Shown here: positions 1 to 5,820 of the stretch, one piece after another
How positions within the stretch are numbered: the stretch's first letter is position 1
Layout of the letters: the number at the start of each line of letters is the position of its first letter
NCBI GenBank assembly: GCA_947167725.1
Contig: CAMVJF010000049.1
Coordinates: forward strand, 1 to 9,577
Direction: 5' to 3'
DNA length: 9,577 nucleotides
Origin: an uncultured Clostridia bacterium
GTDB taxonomy: Bacteria > Bacillota > Clostridia > Oscillospirales > Oscillospiraceae
Program-made: the position numbers and the translations under genes
The notes under the pieces: generated by a model
What the model saw: the letters and a program-made list of their open reading frames with translations, nothing else
Told to the model about the DNA's origin: nothing
Databases searched by the model: none

Positions 1-1194
1 ACCTCCGCCTGCTACGACGCCTACAACTACTGGCTGGAGCCGACCTCCTTCGAGCCCGGCTGGCGCAGATACCTCGCCCGCGAGATCAAAAGCGTCGTCT
101 CCATCCCCGTTATCGCGGCCAATGTCATCCGCACGCCCGAGCAGGCCGAGCGCCAGCTCGAGGCGGGCGACCAGGATTTCGTCGCTTCGGCGCGCGCCTT
201 CATCTGCGACCCGCACTGGGTCGAGAAGGCCGCCTCCGGCCATCCCGAGGACATCCGCCGCTGCATCGGCTGCCTCAACTGCATCCGCTCGTTTATGACG
301 AACGCGGGCGTGGGCAAGCCGGGCGAATGCGCGCTGAACATGAGCGTGGCGCGCGAGAAGGAATACTTCGCCATGCCGCGCGACGGCGAGGGGCGGAAAA
401 TCCTCGTCATCGGTGCCGGCCCGGCCGGCCTCACCGCGGCGCAGACGCTCGCGATGCGCGGCTTCGACGTGGACGTGTACGAGAAAGATGAAAAGCCCGG
501 CGGCCAGGTCGTCACCGCCGCGGCCTGTCACCTCAAGGACAAGCTCTACTGGTGCATCGAGGATCTGATGACCGCCGCGGCGAAGGCCGGAGCGAGGATC
601 CATCTCGGCTGCGAGCTCAGCGCCGCGCAGATCGCGGAGCTGGACCCCTGGGGCGTCGTCGTTGCCACCGGCGGCGAACCGCTGCGTCCCCGCGCGATCG
701 AAGGTGTCGATCGCGCCAACGTCTACACCGCGCCTCAGATCATACACCGCGAGGCGGTGCTCAGCGGCAAGCGCGTCGTGGTCGCGGGCTCGGGCATGAC
801 CGGGCTCGAGACCGCCGAGATCCTCAACCAGACCGGCAGCCGCGTGACCGTCATCGAGATGGCGCCGGAGCTCGCGCCCGGCACCTGGTTCCAGCTCGTG
901 GACGACGAAATGGAGCGGCTCTCGAAGACGGACACCGTCTTCCTGACGGGCACGAAGCTGCTCGCCGTCGAGGACGGGGGCGTGCGCGTCGAGGATGTGA
1001 AGAGCGGCGAGCGCCGTCTCATCCCGGCCGACGCGCTCGTGCTCTCGCTCGGCGTGCGTCCCGCGGGCGATCTCGCGCGGCAGCTCGACAAGTTGAGCGT
1101 GCGGCGGATCTGGCGCGTGGGCGACGCCGTCAAAAGCGGCACGATCGCCGACGCCTGTCACAGCGCATACGACGCCGTTATGTCGATCTCATAA
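1..1194 (+). CDS. Old Yellow Enzyme/2,4-dienoyl-CoA reductase-type FMN/FAD/[4Fe-4S] oxidoreductase, 5'-truncated
   Basis: The frame is open from base 1 to the TAA at 1192-1194, giving 397 visible residues of a protein normally about 640-680 long, so most of the N-terminal TIM barrel is outside the window. Residues 1-85 are the end of the FMN barrel (IPVIAANVI strand, then a DPHWVEKA segment resembling the family's ADP-containing helix). Cys88, Cys91, Cys94 and Cys110 are the likely [4Fe-4S] ligands; the CxxCxxC spacing resembles trimethylamine dehydrogenase. An FAD-binding Rossmann motif GAGPAG lies at 138-143, a second nucleotide-binding motif GSGMTG at 263-268, and a C-terminal GD motif at 374-375. 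Family members reduce activated C=C bonds (dienoyl-CoA, enoates, steroids, isoflavones) with NAD(P)H; the substrate here is unknown. It is the first visible gene of a plus-strand operon, 32 nt before the SDR gene. Confidence 0.9.
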   Translation, partial: TSACYDAYNYWLEPTSFEPGWRRYLAREIKSVVSIPVIAANVIRTPEQAERQLEAGDQDFVASARAFICDPHWVEKAASGHPEDIRRCIGCLNCIRSFMTNAGVGKPGECALNMSVAREKEYFAMPRDGEGRKILVIGAGPAGLTAAQTLAMRGFDVDVYEKDEKPGGQVVTAAACHLKDKLYWCIEDLMTAAAKAGARIHLGCELSAAQIAELDPWGVVVATGGEPLRPRAIEGVDRANVYTAPQIIHREAVLSGKRVVVAGSGMTGLETAEILNQTGSRVTVIEMAPELAPGTWFQLVDDEMERLSKTDTVFLTGTKLLAVEDGGVRVEDVKSGERRLIPADALVLSLGVRPAGDLARQLDKLSVRRIWRVGDAVKSGTIADACHSAYDAVMSIS

Positions 1195-1211
1195 ACCACA
1201 ATACAATCATC

Positions 1212-1219
1212 GAGAGGAG
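1212..1219 (+). promoter_or_regulatory. Ribosome binding site of the SDR gene
   Basis: GAGAGGAG lies 7 nt before the ATG at 1227. It fixes the start there, although the reading frame stays open far upstream (back to 552) in the shadow of the flavoprotein gene. Confidence 0.8.
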
Positions 1220-1226
1220 CAGAATC

Positions 1227-2057
1227 ATGGTCAGTCATAAGAACATCGTCGTGACCGGCGCCTCGAGCGGCATCGGCAAGTCCATCATGGACGAACTCGT
1301 CGCCCAGGAGGGCAACCGCATCCTGGCCGCCTGCCGCCGCGCCGACAAGATCACCGGCTACGGCGACAACGTGATCCCCTTTTCCTGCGACCTGAGCACC
1401 AAGGAGGGCGTGGACGCGCTCTTTGCCAGGGCCGGGGAGGTCTTTGACAAAATCGACATCTTCTTCTGCAACGCCGGCGCTCCCTATTACGAGCGCTTCG
1501 ACTACGAGGACTGGGACCGCATCTCGCACATCTTCGACCTCAACACCGTCGGCCACATCTACGTCTACTCGAAGTATCTCCACCATCTCGACGGCCGCGA
1601 GGGCCGTCTGGTCTACACGATCTCCGCGATGGGCGAGATGGCGCTGCCGGGCTACGCGCTCTACGCCGCGACCAAGTTCGCGATGAAGGGCTTCCAGCAG
1701 GCCATCCGCGACGAGACGCCGAAGAACCTGCAGATCAGCTGCGTCTACCCCGTCTCGACCAGGACCAACTTCTTCAACGTCGGCGGCGGCGGGCGCAAGA
1801 TGGAGCCGCCCTTCCCCGTCCAGGCTCCCGAGAAAGTCGGCAAGGCCGTGGTCAAAGGCATCGAAAAGCTCAAAAAGCATATCTATCCCTGCCCGGTCTA
1901 TCTGCCGAGCAAGTATCTGATGAACATCCTCCCGCCCGTCAAGTCGCTGTACGTTCAGGCGCAGAAGGGCAAGCTGCGCCGCTTTGTCAGACGCGTCGAG
2001 GCGGAGAAGGAAGGCGTCGTGGAAAACATCAAGCTCGAGCGCGAGATCAGAAAATAA
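1227..2057 (+). CDS. Short-chain dehydrogenase/reductase (SDR)
   Basis: A 276-residue classical SDR, expected to be a cytosolic NAD(P)(H)-dependent alcohol/ketone oxidoreductase. The cofactor motif TGASSGIG is at residues 10-17, the NAG motif at 82-84, and the catalytic set Asn106, Ser133, Tyr146, Lys150 (YAATK) is intact. Arg37-Arg38 after the second beta strand suggests a preference for NADP(H), by inference. The C-terminus carries a longer basic tail (about 225-276) than minimal SDRs, with a hydrophobic stretch around YLPSKYLMNILPP that may cover the substrate pocket. The start is chosen from the Shine-Dalgarno at 1212-1219. Its stop is followed within 13 nt by the next gene. Next to an ene-reductase, it may handle the carbonyl or hydroxyl group adjacent to the reduced double bond, as in isoflavone and steroid pathways; that is inference only. 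Confidence 0.92.
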   Translation: MVSHKNIVVTGASSGIGKSIMDELVAQEGNRILAACRRADKITGYGDNVIPFSCDLSTKEGVDALFARAGEVFDKIDIFFCNAGAPYYERFDYEDWDRISHIFDLNTVGHIYVYSKYLHHLDGREGRLVYTISAMGEMALPGYALYAATKFAMKGFQQAIRDETPKNLQISCVYPVSTRTNFFNVGGGGRKMEPPFPVQAPEKVGKAVVKGIEKLKKHIYPCPVYLPSKYLMNILPPVKSLYVQAQKGKLRRFVRRVEAEKEGVVENIKLEREIRK

Positions 2058-2062
2058 GGAGG
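2056..2062 (+). promoter_or_regulatory. Ribosome binding site of the tocopherol-cyclase-like gene
   Basis: AAGGAGG overlaps the TAA stop of the SDR gene and sits 8 nt before the ATG at 2071. It settles the start against an open frame extending back to 1984. Confidence 0.85.
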
Positions 2063-2070
2063 AACGACTC

Positions 2071-3207
2071 ATGGCGAACATTCACGATATCACGCGCAAC
2101 GCGTTCATGCTGCGCGGTCCCCTGGCGAAAAAAGGCTATGACTGGTGGTGGCACTCCCTGACGGCGGAGAACGCCGAGACCGGCGAGCAGAAGCCCTTCT
2201 ATATCGAGTTTTTCACCTGCAACCCCGCGCGGGCCAAGGACGAGCCCGTCATCGTCTGGAACGATCCGGAGAAGCAGAAGCGCGGCGTCCTCCCATCCTA
2301 CGTCATGGTGAACGTCGGCTTCTGGGGCGAGGATCACGGCCAGCTGCACAACTTCTACGCCTGGAAGGACGTCAGCCTGCGCCCCGACGCGCCCTATGCG
2401 ATCTCCTGCGGCGGATGCACCTGCTCCGAGACGCACACCGAGGGCCGCGTCGTCGTCACGCCCGAGCAGCGCGACGCCCACCCCGAGTGGATGTGCGACG
2501 CGGGCGAGATGAGCTGGAAGCTCGACATTGACAAAAAGATCGCCTTCCACGTCGGCTACGGCGCGGGCAAGTTCTTCCGCGACATCAACGCCTTCGAGAT
2601 GTTCTGGCACGCCGAAGGCATGAAGAGCGAATACTCCGGCGAGATCGTGCTCAACGGCGTGAAGTACCTGGTCAGGCCCGAGACCTGCAACGGCTACGCC
2701 GACAAAAACTGGGGCGGCGATTTCACCTCCCCCTGGGTCTGGCTCTCGAGCAACAACCTGCGCAGCCGCATCACCGGCAAAAAGCTCGAGAACTCGGTGT
2801 TCAACATCGGCGGCGGCCGGCCGAAGGTCGGTCCCGTGGCGCTCGAGCGCAAGCTGCTGGGCGAGTTCTATTACGAGGGGACGGACTACGAGTTCAACTT
2901 CTCCAAGTTCTGGACCCTCTCGGGCACGAAATTCGACTGCGAGGAGACGGACGACGAGATCCACTGGCACGTCGTGCAGACGACGGCCGCGGCGAAGCTC
3001 GACACCGAGATCCGCTGCCGGAAAAAGGACATGCTCAACATCAACTATGAGGCGCCCACCGGTCTCAAGCGTCACAACCGCCTGTGGAACGGCGGCAACG
3101 GCACGGGCGTGCTGAAGCTCTATAAGCGCGGCGTGGGCAAATGGGTGCTCATCGACGAGGTCGAGGCCGAGGGCATCGGCTGCGAATTCGGGGAATACGA
3201 CAGATAA
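2071..3207 (+). CDS. Tocopherol-cyclase-like (lipocalin-fold) protein
   Basis: A 378-residue protein without signal peptide or membrane segments. The best family match I recognise is the tocopherol cyclase-like family (VTE1/Slr1737): a Trp-rich N-terminus (YDWWWHS, 23-29) and, after a GEIVLNGVKYLV strand, the motif YADKNWGGDF at 209-218 followed by PWVWLSSNN. This mirrors the YAEKNWG...WFWVQ segment of plant and cyanobacterial cyclases. Length fits the cyanobacterial members (about 360 aa). Known members close a chromanol ring on a phytylquinol; an anaerobe would not be expected to make tocopherol, so another cyclisation, ring opening, isomerisation or hydrophobic-ligand binding role is more likely. 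A tight Cys cluster (Cys113, Cys116, Cys118) is notable. Its TAA shares one base with the ATG of the AOR gene, implying coupled translation. Family call moderate, substrate unknown. Confidence 0.72.
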   Translation: MANIHDITRNAFMLRGPLAKKGYDWWWHSLTAENAETGEQKPFYIEFFTCNPARAKDEPVIVWNDPEKQKRGVLPSYVMVNVGFWGEDHGQLHNFYAWKDVSLRPDAPYAISCGGCTCSETHTEGRVVVTPEQRDAHPEWMCDAGEMSWKLDIDKKIAFHVGYGAGKFFRDINAFEMFWHAEGMKSEYSGEIVLNGVKYLVRPETCNGYADKNWGGDFTSPWVWLSSNNLRSRITGKKLENSVFNIGGGRPKVGPVALERKLLGEFYYEGTDYEFNFSKFWTLSGTKFDCEETDDEIHWHVVQTTAAAKLDTEIRCRKKDMLNINYEAPTGLKRHNRLWNGGNGTGVLKLYKRGVGKWVLIDEVEAEGIGCEFGEYDR

Positions 3208-5180
3208 TGACTTCTTTCATGGGCAGGATCCTGCGCGTCGATCTGAGCGCCGGGACGGCGGAGAGCGTCGCGATCCCGCAGGAGATCTACGAGGCTGTGC
3301 TCGCCGGGAAGGGCCTGGAGGCCTGGTATCTCTATAACAACATCCCCGCCGGGGCGGACCCTCTCGGGCCGGACAACATCCTCGCCTTCGCGGCGGGAGC
3401 GCTGTGCGGCACCGGCGCCTTCCTGACGGGGCGCTGGACCGTCGCCTGCAAGAGTCCTTTGACCGGCGGCTGGGGCGACGCCAATTGCGGCGGGCTCTTC
3501 GCCCCCGCCATCAAGCAGTGCGGCTATGATGCGATCTTCCTCTCCGGCGTTGCCGAAAAGCCCGTCTACCTCTTTTCCGACGGCCGGACCACCGAGCTGC
3601 GCGACGCCTCGGCCTATTGGGGGCTCGACGCGACGGAGGCGGAGAAGGCCCTGCACCGCGATCTCGACGGCGTCTGCCGCAAAAAGCCCTGTGTGGCCGT
3701 GATCGGTCCCGCGGGGGAGAAGCTCTCGCTGATCGCCGGCATCTGCAACGAGGGCGGCCGCATCGCCGCGCGCAGCGGCGTCGGCGCCGTCATGGGCAGC
3801 AAGCGGCTCAAGGCTGTCGTCCTTGCGGGCACGCGGTCGATGCCCTGCGCCGACCCGGAGAAGGTCAAGGCGCTCTCGAAGGAGCTCGGGCGCAAGCTGC
3901 TGAAAATGACGCTGCCCACGGGTCTCGGCGTGTTCATCGGCGCGGGCGGCAGGATGATGGGCCATCTGCCCAGCATGCCGCTCGACGGCTCCCTGACCTC
4001 CTACATGTTCCGCGAGTGGGGCACCCAGTCCAACACCTCACTCGCCATCCCGAGCGGCGACGGTCCGATCAAGAACTGGGGCGGTACGCCGCGCGACGTG
4101 CGTCTGATGGACGCGGTCTACAACCCCGAGCACATCAACAAGATCGAGACGGCGAAGTACCACTGCTACTCCTGCCCCCTGGGCTGCGGCGGCAGACTGA
4201 ACATCCGCGGGCGCAAATACGTCAGCTTCGACGAAACGCACAAGCCGGAGTACGAGACGATCGAGGCCTTCGGCCCGCTGCTGATGAACTGGAGCCTCGA
4301 TTCGATCTACCAGCTCAACGAGCTGCTCAACCGCGCGGGCATGGACACGATCAGCGTGGGCAACACGGTCGCCTGGGCCATCGAGTGCTATGAAAACGGC
4401 ATCCTGACGAGGGAGCAGACCGACGGTCTCGAGCTCAAATGGGGCGATACCGAGGCCATCCTCGCTCTGGTCGGGAAGATGATCGCGCGCGAGGGCTTCG
4501 GCGACGCGCTCGCCGACGGCGTCAAGCGCGCCTCGGAGCGCTTCGGCGGCAAGGAATACGCGATGCACGTCGGCGGGCAGGAGCCCGGCATGCACGACGC
4601 GCGCAACGACCCCCAGCTCGGCGTCCATTTCGTGGCCGAGCCCGCGCCGGGCAAGCATACCGTCGGCATGAGCATCGAGTACGGCGCCATGAGCCTGTGC
4701 GACATTTGCTCCTGGGCGCCCCCGGCGACGGTACACGCCAAAAAGCGCGACCTCGAGGACACGGAGGAGATGGCCCTGATCTCCAAGGCCAACGCCTGCT
4801 ACACCATGCTCGTCGACGGCGCGGGCGGCTGCTATTACGGCCAGATGATGGGCGTCCACATGTGGAAGCTCATCGAATACCTCAACGCCGCCGAGGGCTG
4901 GGAGCTCGACGGCGACGCGTACATGGAGATCGGCGAGCGCATTCAGACGCTGCGCCAGCTCTTCAACGTCAAGCAGGGCTACGACCCGGCGGCCGTGCGC
5001 CTGCCCGACCGCATGCTCGGCGTCCCGCCTCTGCCTTCCGGGCCGCTCAAGGGCGTCACGCTGCGCAACCGCGAGCAGGTGTCCTCGCACTGGCGCGCCT
5101 TCGGCTGGGACGACAAGACCGGCGTGCCGCTCCCCGAAACGGTCAGACGGCTCGGCATCGACAAGCTGACGGAGGTGTGA
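3207..5180 (+). CDS. Aldehyde ferredoxin oxidoreductase family protein (tungsto/molybdopterin)
   Basis: A 657-residue AOR-family enzyme. The N-terminal bis-pterin domain spans roughly 5-208, with the signatures KSPLTGGWGDANCGG (82-96) and RIAARSGVGAVMGSKRLKA (185-203). Cubane ligands are Cys320, Cys323, Cys327 (CYSCPLGC) and Cys542 in DGAGGC, where many AORs have DSLGLC. PEYETIEAFG (347-356), GMDTISVGN (378-386) and GMHDARNDP (461-469) match the family's active-site and pterin-contacting segments. GERIQTLRQLFNVKQGY near 576-592 is the conserved C-terminal helix. Such enzymes oxidise aldehydes with ferredoxin or run in reverse on carboxylates; relatives (BamB) reduce aromatic rings. The start at 3207 overlaps the preceding stop by one base (TAATG); an ATG at 3219 is possible but has no ribosome site. 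Ferredoxin and MoaD-like genes follow directly and probably serve it. Confidence 0.93.
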   Translation: MTSFMGRILRVDLSAGTAESVAIPQEIYEAVLAGKGLEAWYLYNNIPAGADPLGPDNILAFAAGALCGTGAFLTGRWTVACKSPLTGGWGDANCGGLFAPAIKQCGYDAIFLSGVAEKPVYLFSDGRTTELRDASAYWGLDATEAEKALHRDLDGVCRKKPCVAVIGPAGEKLSLIAGICNEGGRIAARSGVGAVMGSKRLKAVVLAGTRSMPCADPEKVKALSKELGRKLLKMTLPTGLGVFIGAGGRMMGHLPSMPLDGSLTSYMFREWGTQSNTSLAIPSGDGPIKNWGGTPRDVRLMDAVYNPEHINKIETAKYHCYSCPLGCGGRLNIRGRKYVSFDETHKPEYETIEAFGPLLMNWSLDSIYQLNELLNRAGMDTISVGNTVAWAIECYENGILTREQTDGLELKWGDTEAILALVGKMIAREGFGDALADGVKRASERFGGKEYAMHVGGQEPGMHDARNDPQLGVHFVAEPAPGKHTVGMSIEYGAMSLCDICSWAPPATVHAKKRDLEDTEEMALISKANACYTMLVDGAGGCYYGQMMGVHMWKLIEYLNAAEGWELDGDAYMEIGERIQTLRQLFNVKQGYDPAAVRLPDRMLGVPPLPSGPLKGVTLRNREQVSSHWRAFGWDDKTGVPLPETVRRLGIDKLTEV

Positions 5181-5184
5181 GGCG

Positions 5185-5409
5185 ATGAAGAAAAAAACAC
5201 CCGTTTTCGATTACCTCAACTGCGTCAGCTGCGGCATCTGCGCCCAGGCCTGCCCCGTCTCCGCGCTCGCGATGCGCCGCGAGGGCAAAAGCGGCAAATA
5301 CCGCAACGTCTTTCCCGAGCTCGTTGCGGACGGATGCATCGGCTGCGGCAGCTGTGCGCGCGCCTGTCCGATGGAGGTCGTCTCCATGGAGGAGCGCGAT
5401 GAGAGTTAA
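5185..5409 (+). CDS. 2[4Fe-4S] ferredoxin-like protein
   Basis: A 74-residue protein with two complete CxxCxxCxxxCP clusters: Cys13/16/19/23 and Cys51/54/57/61. The linker between the clusters is somewhat longer than in the smallest clostridial ferredoxins (about 55 aa). The ribosome site GGAGGTG at 5171-5177 lies within the last codons of the AOR gene, 7 nt before the ATG. Expected to be a soluble low-potential electron carrier or an electron-transfer subunit of the adjacent AOR-family enzyme; the dedicated pairing is inferred from position. Confidence 0.93.
   Translation: MKKKTPVFDYLNCVSCGICAQACPVSALAMRREGKSGKYRNVFPELVADGCIGCGSCARACPMEVVSMEERDES
5388..5394 (+). promoter_or_regulatory. Ribosome binding site of the MoaD-like gene, inside the ferredoxin gene
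   Basis: GGAGGAG lies 4 nt before the ATG at 5399, within the last codons of the ferredoxin gene. It is somewhat close to the start, and supports starting at 5399 rather than further upstream in the open frame. Confidence 0.6.
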
Positions 5410-5632
5410 GATCCTTCCGCCCCACGGCAGCGACCGGAGCATGCTCGACGAGCGCTCCTGGGCCGAGCTCCCGGAGGGGAGCACCGTGCACGACGCGCTG
5501 CGTCTCGTGCGCTGCGGCCCGCTCAAGGCAAAGCTCCTGCTCGTGAGCGTCAACGGCGAGCGCTGCACGCTCGACCGCGCGCTGTGCGAGGGCGACGTCG
5601 TCGGCTTCTTTTTCCCGGTCTCCGGCGGCTGA
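5399..5632 (+). CDS. MoaD/ThiS-family ubiquitin-like protein
   Basis: A 77-residue protein with the beta-grasp pattern of MoaD/ThiS: an N-terminal strand (MRVKILPP), LPEGSTVHDALRLV as the conserved strand-loop-helix, LLLVSVNGE, a GDVVGFFFPVSGG end, and the terminal Gly-Gly (76-77) that is thiocarboxylated in sulfur carriers. In molybdopterin synthesis MoaD delivers sulfur to the dithiolene; MoaD-like genes are often found beside AOR genes, suggesting pterin supply for the tungsten/molybdenum enzyme. It overlaps the ferredoxin gene by 11 nt, the tightest link in the operon. No MoaE, MoeB or ThiF-type activating gene is visible in the window, so activation would depend on genes elsewhere. Confidence 0.82.
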   Translation: MRVKILPPHGSDRSMLDERSWAELPEGSTVHDALRLVRCGPLKAKLLLVSVNGERCTLDRALCEGDVVGFFFPVSGG

Positions 5633-5769
5633 GCGTCCTCGGGGGCCGTCACGGCCTCGTCACGCGGAAAACGCCGCCCGTCGGGGCGGCGCCGATACGC
5701 CCCTCCGCCGCGGAAGGGCGGGGCCGCAGCCTTCACGGGCTCCCGCGCCGGGCGCGATCGGAGACAGCG
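5633..5769 (+). other. GC-rich intergenic spacer with a short stem-loop
   Basis: No gene is supported here. An 8-bp perfect stem (CGCCGCCC at 5672-5679 with GGGCGGCG at 5684-5691, loop GTCG) is present but lacks a following T-run, so it is not by itself a convincing terminator. It could protect the 3' end of the operon transcript or be chance in GC-rich DNA. Confidence 0.4.
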
Positions 5770-5803
5770 AAAACCGGACTGCCGAATACGGCAGTCCGGT
5801 TTT
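5770..5803. terminator. Bidirectional intrinsic terminator
   Basis: AAAACCGGACTGCCG (5770-5784) pairs perfectly with CGGCAGTCCGGTTTT (5789-5803) across an AATA loop, a 15-bp stem. Read on the plus strand it ends TTTTCTGTTT; on the minus strand it also ends in TTTT. It lies between the converging MoaD-like and VWA genes, 17 nt from the latter's stop, and can terminate both transcripts. Confidence 0.93.
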
Positions 5804-5820
5804 CTGTTTCCCCGCGCCCC

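Noticed and set aside
552..1226. N-terminal extension of the SDR by 225 residues
   Set aside because: The extension is low-complexity Arg-rich translation of the flavoprotein gene in another frame; the ATG at 1227 has a good ribosome site directly before an SDR cofactor motif.
1..2057. Bile acid 7-dehydroxylation (bai) genes
   Set aside because: An ene-reductase and an SDR recall BaiCD and BaiA, but no CoA ligase, CoA transferase, BaiE-type dehydratase or transporter is present, and the AOR and cyclase-like genes do not belong to that pathway.
2047..3075. A 342-codon minus-strand open frame opposite the cyclase-like gene (and similar ones at 1158-2081 and 4038-5090)
   Set aside because: Shadow frames of well-supported plus-strand genes, with Val/Ala/Leu/Asp-rich sequence and no recognisable motif or ribosome site.
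5672..5691. 8-bp GC hairpin as an operon terminator
   Set aside because: No T-run follows it; the perfect hairpin at 5770-5803 is much the better terminator.
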